From the NCBI RefSeq assembly GCF_001421165.1, contig NZ_LMKB01000001.1, forward strand, positions 785,973 to 819,053: a stretch of 33,081 nucleotides of DNA, in the 5' to 3' direction. The notes beneath the pieces were generated by a model. The model was not told the origin of the DNA and made no database searches. It saw nothing but the letters and a program-made list of their open reading frames with translations. A program made the position numbers and the translations under genes. Below, piece after piece: positions 7,335 to 14,771 of this stretch (its first letter is position 1; each line of letters begins with the position of its first letter). This stretch comes from Frigoribacterium sp. Leaf8 (GTDB lineage Bacteria; Actinomycetota; Actinomycetes; Actinomycetales; Microbacteriaceae).

Positions 7335-7765
7335 GAGACGCGGCTCTCGCTGGTGGAGTCGACGTCGTCGTCACCGGGGATGTGGACGTCGACGATCGCG
7401 ACGTTCACCTCGGCGACCTCCATGCCGACGAGCTGCTCGATCGCCCCGGCCACCGCGGCACGCACCTGTTCGGCGACCGTGTGCAGGGGGGCCGGGTACC
7501 CGACGACGATCGTGACGTCGGCGGCGACCTGGGTCTCGCCGACCTCGACGCGGACGCCCTGACCGAGGTCCGTCGTGCCGATCACGTCCCGCAGGGCGCC
7601 GAACGCCCGCGCGGTGCCGCCACCGAGGGCGAAGACGCCGGGCACTCCACGGGCGGCGATTCCGGCGATCGTGGCGACGACGCCGTCGGCGACGACCGTC
7701 CTGCCGGGCACCCCGACGGTGCCTCTCGGGACGGTGCTCGTCGGGGTCTCGTCGGTGGTGGCCAT
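7331..7765 (-). CDS. Asp23/Gls24 family envelope stress protein
   Basis: A 144-residue protein and first gene of a five-gene minus-strand operon. The core matches the family: VVADGVVATIAGIAARGVPGV, then VRVEVGETQVAADVTIVVGYP and a helix, HTVAEQVRAAVAGAIEQLVG, followed by EVNVAIVDVHI. Asp23 of Staphylococcus is an abundant membrane-associated protein linked to cell-envelope homeostasis and alkaline stress. That role is inferred for this one. The ATG is preceded by AGAAGGAGA. It is divergent from a sigma-factor gene that probably controls the locus. Confidence 0.88.
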   Translation of the reverse strand: MATTDETPTSTVPRGTVGVPGRTVVADGVVATIAGIAARGVPGVFALGGGTARAFGALRDVIGTTDLGQGVRVEVGETQVAADVTIVVGYPAPLHTVAEQVRAAVAGAIEQLVGMEVAEVNVAIVDVHIPGDDDVDSTSESRVS

Positions 7766-8025
7766 CGGTGTCTCCTTCTGATCGGACGATGTGCGACGGG
7801 TCGGCGTCGCCCTTCGGTCTTACCGGACGCGCCGCCGACGGGTCCGGTCACGGTCTCCCGCGCGCACCGATTCCGGTGTATCCAGGGATGAGACGCCTTC
7901 CGTGGCCCGAACGTCACGGAATGCGTCACCATTCATCCACGGGTCGTGACTCGTCCACGGGTCGTGACCCGCGCCTCCTCGTCCTGGGGGCCCGGGCGGA
8001 CGCAGCAGCAGCAGAGGAGGCGGAC
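7766..8025. promoter_or_regulatory. Divergent intergenic region of the Asp23 locus
   Basis: This 260-bp gap must hold both promoters. Visible in it are two direct copies of TCCACGGGTCGTGAC (7936-7950 and 7954-7968, period 18), one GGAGGCGCGG repeat in minus orientation (7967-7983) partly overlapping the second copy, and the strong Shine-Dalgarno sequence AGAGGAGG for the sigma gene. The 18-bp-spaced repeats are candidate activator or sigma-recognition elements. No consensus -35/-10 pair is convincing. Confidence 0.4.
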
Positions 8026-8580
8026 ATGGCGGCGGACCTGACCGAGGCCACCGACGCCGTGCTCGCGTCGCGTGCCGCCGAGGGCGACGAGCGGGCCTTC
8101 GAGGTGCTGCTCCGACGCCATCTGGGGCTGATGACGGCGTACGCCACCCGGCTGACCGGCTCACGAGCCGACGCGACCGACGCGGTGCAGGAGGCGTCCA
8201 TCACGATCTGGCGCGAACTCCCGACGCTGCAGACGCCCGCGGCGGTCAAGGGCTGGATGATGCGCATCGTGTCGCGCAAGGCCTTCGACCTGATCCGGTC
8301 GCGACGCCTCACCGACGATGTCGACGACCTCGAGCTGCCGGCGGCGACGCCCACGACCGATCCGGAACGCCGGGCGTCCTCGAACGACGCCATGGAGGCG
8401 CTGCGTGCGGCGCTCGCGCGGCTCCCGGCCAGCCAACGGCAGGTGTGGGCGCTGCGCGAGGTCGGTGGCGAGTCGTACACCGAGATCGCCGAACGGACCG
8501 GCACCACCGTGACCGCGGTCCGGGGGCAACTGGCCCGGGCACGAGAGACCCTGACCCGCGAGATGGAGGCCTGGCGATGA
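8026..8580 (+). CDS. ECF-type RNA polymerase sigma factor
   Basis: A 184-residue group-4 sigma factor. Region 2 is seen in HLGLMTAYATRLTGSRADAT followed by DAVQEASITIWREL (residues about 30-70). Region 4 is LPASQRQVWALREVGGESYT with EIAERTGTTVTAVRGQLARA (about 130-175). The linker is short, with no extra domain. I chose the ATG at MAADLTEATD because AGAGGAGG sits 5 nt before it. An upstream in-frame extension is unlikely to be used. Its stop overlaps the ATG of the next gene (ATGA), an arrangement typical of sigma/anti-sigma pairs. It is presumably released under envelope stress to transcribe this locus. Confidence 0.92.
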   Translation: MAADLTEATDAVLASRAAEGDERAFEVLLRRHLGLMTAYATRLTGSRADATDAVQEASITIWRELPTLQTPAAVKGWMMRIVSRKAFDLIRSRRLTDDVDDLELPAATPTTDPERRASSNDAMEALRAALARLPASQRQVWALREVGGESYTEIAERTGTTVTAVRGQLARARETLTREMEAWR

Positions 8581-9332
8581 GTGACCGTCCTCACGGCACC
8601 GACCACGCCCACGAAGACCCGACCCCGCCCGACGTGCCCGTCGACCTGGGCGAGTCCGTCGACCCGGGTGGGCCCGTCGAGCCGGGTGCGCCCGTCGACC
8701 CGGGTGCTTCCGTCGAGCCGGGTGCGCCTGGCGACGCCGACCCGTCGCCCGGCGAGCTCGTCGACGGCATCGACGACGGGGTCTCGCCCGAGCGTCTCGT
8801 CGACTACCTCGACGCCGGACGGCAGCCGTACGACCCCGAGATCGAGGAGTCGCCCGAGGCCCGGGCCCAGCTCGCCGCCCTCGAACGCCTCCGGGCGATG
8901 GGGGCCCGCCTTCTCGAGTCCGACGCCGCGGCGAGCCCCGCACCGGACCCGAGCTGGATCTCGGGCGTGATGGACCGCGTGCGCCTCGAGTCGCGGGCCG
9001 GGAGGCAGATCCCGCTCGCCTCGATCGACGAGCGTTCCACCCTGCACATCACCGAGGGCGCCGTGCGGTCACTCATCCGCGAGGCGGGCGACGGCGTCGA
9101 GGGCGCCATGGTCATCTCGTGCACGATCCACGGCGACGTCAGCGTGCCCGGGGCGCTCGTCCGGGTCGAGGTCGTCGTCAGCGGCCTGTTCGGCGAACCG
9201 CTGCCCGCGCTCGCCGAGGCGGTCAAGTCGGCGGTGTCGTCGAGCCTGTCCCGTCAGACCGAACTGACCCTCGAGAGCGTCGACGTGGTCGTCGACGACG
9301 TCCACCTGCAGAGCGAAGGAGGCGCGGCGTGA
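8577..9332 (+). CDS. Asp23-domain protein with anti-sigma-like N-terminal region
   Basis: A 251-residue protein translationally coupled to the sigma gene. Residues 22-52 are a Pro/Gly/acid repeat (VDPGxxVEPGxP, 18-bp units in DNA). Residues 70-115 (SPERLVDYLDAGRQPYDPEIE onward) resemble the helical start of zinc-finger-type anti-sigma factors but lack the Cys/His ligands. Residues about 155-245 are an Asp23-like domain (TEGAVRSLIREAGDGVEGA, then VRVEVVVSGLFGEPLPALAE and LESVDVVVDDVHL). I infer a cytosolic regulator that couples Asp23-type sensing to control of the adjacent sigma factor. The anti-sigma role is not proven. No membrane helix is seen. Confidence 0.65.
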   Translation: MSDRPHGTDHAHEDPTPPDVPVDLGESVDPGGPVEPGAPVDPGASVEPGAPGDADPSPGELVDGIDDGVSPERLVDYLDAGRQPYDPEIEESPEARAQLAALERLRAMGARLLESDAAASPAPDPSWISGVMDRVRLESRAGRQIPLASIDERSTLHITEGAVRSLIREAGDGVEGAMVISCTIHGDVSVPGALVRVEVVVSGLFGEPLPALAEAVKSAVSSSLSRQTELTLESVDVVVDDVHLQSEGGAA

Positions 9333-9841
9333 GCGACGACGACGGCCTGCGGGCCCCGATCAGTCCGGCCGACCTGTCCCTGCTCGCCGCCGAGCTCGGC
9401 GAGATCGCGGCGTCGGTCGACGGAGTCGTGCACGTCCGGGCCCGGCCCGGATTCGGCAGCGTCGTCCGCTCGGCCCTCCAGGGGTTGAGCGCCGTCGTCG
9501 GTGGCGGAGGGGTCGTGGGCTCGACCGTGCAGAGCGACGCCTCGATCGCCGGAGCCACGTCGGCCGCTCCCGGCGTCCCCGCCTCCGAGATCCCCGACGC
9601 CGAGCGCGCCGACCCGGCCTCCGCCGAGGCCGCCGCCCCCGGCCGACCCGTGCCCCTCGTCGGCATCGCCGTGGCCGACCTCGAGACCCGCATCACCCTC
9701 GACATCGCGGTCGACGAGAGCGGCTCCGGCCCGCTCGTGGCCCGCGCGGTCGCCCAGGCGCTGCTCGACCGCGTGAGCGGGGAGCCCGTTCCGCCGGCAT
9801 CGGTCGACCTGCGCATCGTCTCGGTCGCGACGGGAGCCTGA
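9329..9841 (+). CDS. Asp23-like hypothetical protein
   Basis: A 170-residue protein, third in the sigma-factor operon. The N-terminus (LSLLAAELGEIAASVDGVVHV) and C-terminus (LVARAVAQALLDRVSGEP then VDLRIVSVATGA) follow an Asp23-like pattern. They are split by a low-complexity Ala/Pro/Gly insertion at residues 50-105. The start is GTG in a GTGA overlap. Its Shine-Dalgarno sequence AAGGAGG is supplied by a copy of the GGAGGCGCGG repeat (9316-9327). Function is unknown. It probably acts with the preceding protein at the envelope or on the sigma factor. Confidence 0.7.
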   Translation: MSDDDGLRAPISPADLSLLAAELGEIAASVDGVVHVRARPGFGSVVRSALQGLSAVVGGGGVVGSTVQSDASIAGATSAAPGVPASEIPDAERADPASAEAAAPGRPVPLVGIAVADLETRITLDIAVDESGSGPLVARAVAQALLDRVSGEPVPPASVDLRIVSVATGA

Positions 9842-9873
9842 GCGCGCCTCCTGTAGGTGGGGTGGTGCGCGGA

Positions 9874-9943
9874 GTCGCACCGCCTGCCGGACGTCGCACC
9901 GCCTGCTGGACGTCGCACCGCGGAACTCGGCGGTGCGATGTCC
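9874..9943. repeat. 19-bp tandem repeat ending in a hairpin
   Basis: GTCGCACCGCC starts at 9874 and 9893, and a third copy at 9912 forms the left arm of a hairpin. GGACGTCGCACCGC (9908-9921) pairs at 13 of 14 positions with 9930-9943 around an 8-nt loop. It follows the last gene of the Asp23/sigma operon and is a likely terminator. The flanks carry GGAGGCGCGG copies at 9842-9853, 9983-9999 and 10011-10022. Confidence 0.65.
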
Positions 9944-9999
9944 GTTCGGCGGTGCCCCACGCTCGGCAGGGCGGAGGGAGCACGGGAGGCGCGGGCCGC

Positions 10000-10005
10000 T
10001 ATAGT
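10000..10005 (+). promoter_or_regulatory. -10 hexamer of the tRNA-Gly gene
   Basis: TATAGT, close to the TATAAT consensus, lies 27 nt before the mature tRNA 5' end. A GGAGGCGCGG repeat occupies the region just upstream, where the -35 would be expected, and no good -35 is visible. Confidence 0.6.
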
Positions 10006-10031
10006 GGTCTGACGCGCCTCCGAGGCGCCGC

Positions 10032-10102
10032 GCGAGTGTAGTTCAATGGTAGAACTTCAGCTTCCCAAGCTGATAGCGCGGGTTCGATTCCCGTCACTCG
10101 CT
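10032..10102 (+). tRNA. tRNA-Gly (anticodon CCC)
   Basis: A 71-nt cloverleaf. Acceptor GCGAGTG pairs with CACTCGC, with discriminator T. The D arm has AGTTCAATGGTAGAAC, the anticodon stem TCAGC/GCTGA encloses the loop TTCCCAA giving anticodon CCC, and the T arm is GCGGGTTCGATTCCCGT. It reads GGG. CCA is not encoded. A pyrimidine run, CTCTTCTTCTCT, follows immediately. Confidence 0.95.
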
Positions 10103-10267
10103 CTCTTCTTCTCTGAGGTGACGTGACGGCCGGGCTGACGGCCTGGTCACCACCGCCGTCAGGTCTCTTCCCACGTGATCGGGGTACGGGCTCGTGGGGC
10201 GTTCGGCCGACGGCGGCCGGGAGCGCCGCCCCCGTACGATGGACGTCGCCGCTACCGGGGGGAAGCC

Positions 10268-11407
10268 ATGACCGACGATGCCACGACGACCGTCTCGTTG
10301 CTGCACCCGATGCTCGACACGCACGGGCCCGGCTGGGTCGAGTCGCGGTCGAGCAAGCCCGTCGTCGGGGTGTCCAGCGGCCTCTCGGCCCTGTTCGTCG
10401 ACTGTGCCGGGCCGGGCACCCGCGTCGCCCTCGTCACCGATCCCGCATCGCGGCTCACGTACTCGCTGTTCCACCTGCTCGACGTGCTCGGCGGGGTCTG
10501 GCTGACCCGCGCCTCCGACGGTTCGCTGCGTCGGGCGGTCACGCTCGAGCCGGTGCGCTCACCGGCCCACGGCCTCGGGGTGACCGAGGACGGCTACCCC
10601 CTGCCGCAGGACGAGGCGCCGTCGTCGGTCCGGCTCGACGAGGGACGCACCGTCGACCCCGACGCCGTCCCGTGGACGCAGCTCGCCGTCGTCACCCACC
10701 ACCGGGCGCGGGCCGAGGCCCGACTCGGCGGGATGCTCGAACGACTCGTCGAGGCGCTCGCGCCCGGCACGCGCACCCTGTGGGGGACGACCGAACCGGC
10801 CACGACGGCCTGGGACCGGGACTTCTTCACGGCCGCCGCGCGCAGCCGCATGCCCTCCGAGACGCGGTTCCACGTGGCCGGCGGTGACGCCTCCGGGCCG
10901 AGGTACCGGGGCTGGGTGCGTATCGCGCGCAGCGACGACGGCGTGATCGAGGAGACCCGCATCGTCGTGACCGGAGCCGTCGCGCCCGGCGTCGTCGCGG
11001 ACGCCCTCGCCGACGTGGCCGGTCGTCAGCAGGTCCTGCTGGCCACGGCCTGGTCGATGTCGGGCCGGGCCGACGGGACGGTGTCCGCCCACGACCGGGT
11101 GGCGCCGCAACCGCTCGCCGCCGTCGTCGGGGCGCGGAGCGTCCGGGGCATGCAGCTGGACGTCGAGGCTCTCGTCCGTCGGGTCGGCGGACGGGTGCTC
11201 GGGTCGTCGCGGACGCCGTCGGTGCTCGTGTCGTTCCACGAGGGGCCGGCCGGTGACGCCGAGGTCGGTGCTGGTGCTGGTGCTGGTGCTGTCGACGGTG
11301 CCGCGGCCGCGGCCCGTTGGCACCGCTTCGCCGACGCGGTCGAGGTCGTCGGCGCCGACGAGATCCTCGCCGCGATGACCCCGCCGGGGGTGCACCGTGC
11401 CTCGTGA
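10268..11407 (+). CDS. DUF6177-like protein of the toxin cassette
   Basis: A 379-residue soluble protein and first gene of a tightly packed operon ending in the TNT toxin. It matches my recollection of actinobacterial DUF6177 proteins, which occur beside WXG100/LXG-type secretion cargo; no catalytic motif is recognisable. A short run of GAGAGAGA residues near position 340 comes from a GGTGCT microsatellite (about 11267-11290). I chose the ATG after GGGGGGAAG; a -10-like TACGAT lies at 10235-10240. The 3' end overlaps the next gene by 11 nt. A role as chaperone or export adaptor for the toxin is an inference from position only. Confidence 0.65.
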   Translation: MTDDATTTVSLLHPMLDTHGPGWVESRSSKPVVGVSSGLSALFVDCAGPGTRVALVTDPASRLTYSLFHLLDVLGGVWLTRASDGSLRRAVTLEPVRSPAHGLGVTEDGYPLPQDEAPSSVRLDEGRTVDPDAVPWTQLAVVTHHRARAEARLGGMLERLVEALAPGTRTLWGTTEPATTAWDRDFFTAAARSRMPSETRFHVAGGDASGPRYRGWVRIARSDDGVIEETRIVVTGAVAPGVVADALADVAGRQQVLLATAWSMSGRADGTVSAHDRVAPQPLAAVVGARSVRGMQLDVEALVRRVGGRVLGSSRTPSVLVSFHEGPAGDAEVGAGAGAGAVDGAAAAARWHRFADAVEVVGADEILAAMTPPGVHRAS

Positions 11408-11789
11408 GTACACCGTGGTGACGCCCGAGCCCGTGACCGCCGTCGACGGTGCCCGCGCAGCCGCCGAGATCGACCCGTACCTCGGGCTGGGCAAGCTCTG
11501 GAACGGCGGCGGGCTGCAGATCGCGACCGACGACGGGCTCGTGCTGGCGATCGTGCGCAGCACCTACGTCGAAGACCCGGCCGACGCCTCCGTCCTGCTC
11601 GGGGTCGACGTCGAGGCGGGCAGCTGGCTGACCGAGGCGTACGCGCCGGGGACCGACCCGGTGTCCGACGCGGTCGTGCAGGCGCTCGTCCGCAACACCG
11701 GGGGGCGCGTCGTGGTCGAGGCGGTCCCGGGTGGGCCGAGGCCCGCGACGGCTGCGCCCGCGACGACCCACGAAGGGGCACGCTCATGA
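11397..11789 (+). CDS. Hypothetical protein of the toxin cassette
   Basis: A 130-residue soluble protein starting with GTG inside the end of the previous gene. It has a mixed alpha/beta pattern (YLGLGKLWNGGGLQIATDDG then LVLAIVRSTYVEDPADAS) and a Pro/Ala/Thr-rich tail. I do not recognise a family. It overlaps the next gene by ATGA, so it is co-translated with the WXG-type partner and toxin. Likely roles are accessory factor or chaperone, without direct evidence. Confidence 0.7.
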   Translation: MPREYTVVTPEPVTAVDGARAAAEIDPYLGLGKLWNGGGLQIATDDGLVLAIVRSTYVEDPADASVLLGVDVEAGSWLTEAYAPGTDPVSDAVVQALVRNTGGRVVVEAVPGGPRPATAAPATTHEGARS

Positions 11790-12178
11790 GTTCGTGGTCG
11801 ATCTCGCCCAGCGGGGTGCAGTCGGTCCTGGCCGAGGTCCAGGTCTCGGTCGGCGACCTCGGCACCGCGGCCGGAGGCCTGGAGACCGGTCACGAAGAGC
11901 TGAGCGATGGTGTCGGCGACCTCCTCGTGGGCGTGGCCAACGCGGTGCTGGGGCTGATCGAGTCCGAGGCGACGACCCTCACGTCGGTCGTGAACCGCAT
12001 CGAGTCGTGCGGCACCGGTGCCGCCGAGGCGACCATCGCCTACGTCGCCGGCGACGAGGAGATGGCGGCGAACGCCCAGTCCGCCGCCGTGACGGCGGCC
12101 GCCGAGGCACCCGCGCTGGCGAGCGAGCAGAGCGCCGCCGGCATCCCGCCCGTCTCGACCCCGGGGGTGCCGCGATGA
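11786..12178 (+). CDS. DUF6507/WXG100-like small partner protein
   Basis: A 130-residue, mostly helical protein beginning MSSWSISPSGVQSVLAEVQV. Two long helices are predicted (residues about 10-45 and 50-90), with a YVAGD sequence near residue 88. This fits the YxxxD/E export motif of type VII secretion substrates. It resembles DUF6507 proteins as I recall them. It ends in a disordered Ala/Pro tail and overlaps the toxin start by ATGA. I infer that it pairs with the WXG-like N-terminus of the toxin for secretion by an ESX-type machine encoded elsewhere. Confidence 0.65.
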   Translation: MSSWSISPSGVQSVLAEVQVSVGDLGTAAGGLETGHEELSDGVGDLLVGVANAVLGLIESEATTLTSVVNRIESCGTGAAEATIAYVAGDEEMAANAQSAAVTAAAEAPALASEQSAAGIPPVSTPGVPR

Positions 12179-14412
12179 GCCCCTCGCTGATCGTCCCCGG
12201 TGCGATCCCCGGCGTCACCATCGACCCGGCGGCGATCTCGACGTCCGCCGCCACCTTCCGCAGCACGGCGACCGCCATCGCCGAGAAGGGTGCGGGCGTC
12301 GTCACCTCCTGGTCCGGGCTGTCGGGCGTCTACGCGGCGCCCGAGGCCGAGCAGTTGTTCGTCGCCATGGACCCGGTCGGCACGAGCACGCAGACCCTCG
12401 GTGACACGTTCGGCCAGGTCGCGACGTTGCTCGACGACCTCGCCACGGCCGTCGCCGCGCCCGTCGCCCGGCTCAAGGAGCTCGTCACCGAGGCCGAGGC
12501 CTTCACCGCCGAGGTGTCCGGCGGCGTCACCTACAGCACCGAGAGCTACAACTCGTACATCTCGAGCGGGCCCGACGAGACCACGGTCGAGTGGTACGAC
12601 CACATCCCCTCGCGCAACCGCAACGACGAGTTGCTCGGCGAGGTGAACGCCGAGGTCGCCAAGATCGACGCGGCCCGAGCCGAGTGCGAGAACGGCATAA
12701 ACGCGTTGCGCACCGACCCGATGTGCTTCCCCGAGCAGGTCGGCCTGTCGGCCGAGCAGCTCGACTCGATGAAGGACCTGCCCTACGGCGCCCCGGGCGA
12801 CCCGCACAAGACCTGTTCCGAGTCGATGGGCACGGGTCTCGGCATGTTCATCGCCGAGGCGGCCTACGGCGCCGGTGCCCTGGTGGGTTGGGACATCCAG
12901 GGCGGCACGGGCGTCACCAAGGAGTTCGGCCTCGAGGCCTGGGGCGGCCTGCTCCAGGGGCTCGGGGCCATCGCGATCACGAGTCCGGCGACGATCGCGC
13001 TGGCGTACGCACCTCCCGGCACGGTGCCGGCGGCCGCCCAGCCGGCCGTCGACTGGTACCGCACCACGATCGAGGGCGTCACGCAGGGCATCGTGGGCAC
13101 GCCCGAGATGTACGACGAGGACCCGGTCGCGGCCGGCACCTACGCCACCCTCGGCGTGGCCTCGTTCTTCGTCCCGGTCGGAGGCGCAGCCGTCGGCGGG
13201 ACGAAGGCGGCGACGGGCCTCGCACGGCTCGGTGGCGCCGCGGAACGAGCTGCGCTCCGTGCCCCCGAAGGTTCCCTGTCGCGGATCGGCCTGACGCACG
13301 CGGGTCACGCCCTGAACGCCATGTCGGAGACCACGCGTCTCCTGACCGGAGGGCACGGCTCGGCCGGTCGCGGGCCGGACGCCGCGCCTTCGCGCTTCGA
13401 CGAGCAACTCACCCGCCTCGACGACGTCGTCGGCGTCCGCGCCGACGGCCTCGCGCCACCGCCCACGCGCGTCGACGGCCCCGACACGACGCCCGGCCCG
13501 GTCCGTGGTGACGACGCGTCCGCCCCGCCCGTCCGCGACGACGCGTCCGCCCCGCCCGTCCGTGACGACGCGTCCGCCCCGCCGGTCCGTGACGAGACGT
13601 CGGCCCCGCCCGTCCGCGACGACGCGTCGGCCCCGCCGGTCCGTGACGACGCGTCGGCCCCGCCGGTCCGTGAGGACGCAGGAGGCGCGGGTCACGCCGA
13701 CGACGCCATCGCGGCCGACCAGCCCGGTCACGCCGACGGCGATGCCGGAACGGGTGGCTCGGGCGGCGACGCCCCCGGCTCGAATGGCACGACCACACCG
13801 AGCGCCGTGGATCGAAGCGGAATGACTCGGGAGCAACTCGCGAACTACCTGGACGTTGTCGACCCCGACGCCGGCGCGGTGTTCCGCGAGAAGGGAACGT
13901 GGCCGGCCGATCAGCAGGTGCCGAAGGACGCCAGCGTCCTCGGGGCGGACGGCAAGGTCAACTGGAAAGACGAGGCGCCCCGCGACGGATTCACGTTGAA
14001 CGAGGACGGCGACCCCATCAAGACGCCCGACCCCGACATCCCCCTCGGCACGCGACTTGATCGAGAGGGCCCAGAGACGGGGCGGTTCACCTCTCCGCTC
14101 AACGCGGACGGTACGCACGCCGCCCATGGAACTCGAGCGCTGCCCTGGGTTGAAGACGATTTGCACACGTACGAGGTCGTCGGCGACCTCAAGAACATCC
14201 GGGCCGCGTATGACGCGTCGACCAACACGAAGCTGAAAATGCAGATCGATGTCACGATGAAGCTCTTCAATCCGGACTGGAACAACATCCGCGTTTTCGC
14301 GGGCGAGATCGACAAGGCTTTCGGCGAAGTCGGCGGTGGTACCCAGTACCAGCTGCCGTTCGGAGCCGATGTCATGGTCGAGCTCGGTCTGCTCAAGAGA
14401 GTCCCGAACTAG
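12175..14412 (+). CDS. Polymorphic toxin: WXG-like N-terminus, TNT NAD+-glycohydrolase C-terminus
   Basis: A 745-residue protein. Residues 15-115 are a helical WXG100-like region with W46-S-G48 and a nearby YAAPE. Residues about 220-400 contain a hydrophobic, Gly/Ala-rich middle (GLGMFIAEAAYGAGALVGWD, and a second stretch near 330). Residues 446-499 are six copies of DDASAPPVR. The tip from about 620 is a TNT (DUF4237) domain: LGTRLDREG (624-632), TRALPW (653-658) and GGGTQY (720-725) with the conserved Gln. In M. tuberculosis CpnT this domain hydrolyses NAD+. The architecture matches a secreted type VII effector. Base composition becomes visibly less GC-rich from about 13790, which suggests a swapped tip. 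Immunity genes follow 7 nt later. Confidence 0.88.
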   Translation: MSPSLIVPGAIPGVTIDPAAISTSAATFRSTATAIAEKGAGVVTSWSGLSGVYAAPEAEQLFVAMDPVGTSTQTLGDTFGQVATLLDDLATAVAAPVARLKELVTEAEAFTAEVSGGVTYSTESYNSYISSGPDETTVEWYDHIPSRNRNDELLGEVNAEVAKIDAARAECENGINALRTDPMCFPEQVGLSAEQLDSMKDLPYGAPGDPHKTCSESMGTGLGMFIAEAAYGAGALVGWDIQGGTGVTKEFGLEAWGGLLQGLGAIAITSPATIALAYAPPGTVPAAAQPAVDWYRTTIEGVTQGIVGTPEMYDEDPVAAGTYATLGVASFFVPVGGAAVGGTKAATGLARLGGAAERAALRAPEGSLSRIGLTHAGHALNAMSETTRLLTGGHGSAGRGPDAAPSRFDEQLTRLDDVVGVRADGLAPPPTRVDGPDTTPGPVRGDDASAPPVRDDASAPPVRDDASAPPVRDETSAPPVRDDASAPPVRDDASAPPVREDAGGAGHADDAIAADQPGHADGDAGTGGSGGDAPGSNGTTTPSAVDRSGMTREQLANYLDVVDPDAGAVFREKGTWPADQQVPKDASVLGADGKVNWKDEAPRDGFTLNEDGDPIKTPDPDIPLGTRLDREGPETGRFTSPLNADGTHAAHGTRALPWVEDDLHTYEVVGDLKNIRAAYDASTNTKLKMQIDVTMKLFNPDWNNIRVFAGEIDKAFGEVGGGTQYQLPFGADVMVELGLLKRVPN
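13510..13671 (+). repeat. 27-bp coding tandem repeat x6 in the toxin
   Basis: Six in-frame 27-bp units encode DDASAPPVR, one variant being DETSAPPVR. They form a charged, proline-rich flexible linker between the hydrophobic middle region and the toxic tip. The third bases vary among GTCC/GTCG, so the units are not all fresh copies. Directly after them lies one GGAGGCGCGG repeat (13679-13693). Confidence 0.9.
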
Positions 14413-14419
14413 GAGCGAG

Positions 14420-14722
14420 ATGACCACCATCGATGAGACACGCGCGGCATTGAAAGCGGAAGGGCTCGACCGTCTCAAATATGTCATCGGCTCTGACGGT
14501 ACGAACGAGATCGACTGCCTCGTCCTGTGCCGTAGAGACGAGGGGTGGGTGTCGTTCTCTCGGGACGAACGTGCCGCAGTCATGGAGGAAAGCGTCCGAA
14601 CGTACTCCAGCGAGTCCGAAGCTTTGGACGACTTTCTCGAGCTCATGCGGTTGAAAGGCCTACTTGCCACGTTGCAGCGAGAACGAGATGCGGAACGTCT
14701 CGGTCGGCCCACGGACGCGTGA
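14420..14722 (+). CDS. Immunity-like protein, copy 1 (type A)
   Basis: A 100-residue acidic cytosolic protein and first of eight related domains after the toxin. The pattern is an N-terminal helix (TRAALKAEGLDRL), YVIGSD, a beta segment (CLVLCRRDEGWVSFS), DERAAVMEESVRTY, then helix ALDDFLELMRLK and a charged tail. Its position directly behind the TNT toxin, with AGGAG 4 nt before the ATG, makes it the prime candidate for the cognate antitoxin that blocks NAD+ hydrolysis in the producer. I do not recognise a named family and cannot tell whether it is related to mycobacterial IFT. Confidence 0.75.
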   Translation: MTTIDETRAALKAEGLDRLKYVIGSDGTNEIDCLVLCRRDEGWVSFSRDERAAVMEESVRTYSSESEALDDFLELMRLKGLLATLQRERDAERLGRPTDA

Positions 14723-14771
14723 TGGTGTGGCCGGTCGAGCGACGTCGGTCACCATCGCGTCGCGAAGCGTG

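Noticed and set aside
9874-9930. CRISPR-like short repeats
   Set aside because: The units are contiguous 19-mers without spacers, and there are no cas genes.
13510-13671. CRISPR or VNTR outside coding DNA
   Set aside because: It is in frame within the toxin gene with a 27-bp period and constant peptide, so it is a protein linker.
10268-14412. Complete type VII secretion system
   Set aside because: Only cargo-type genes are present; no EccB, EccC, EccD or mycosin homologue is in the window.
12040-14712. 890-residue open frame on the minus strand opposite the toxin
   Set aside because: It is the antisense shadow of the toxin gene; no domain is recognisable and composition is Arg/Gly/Val/Asp-skewed.
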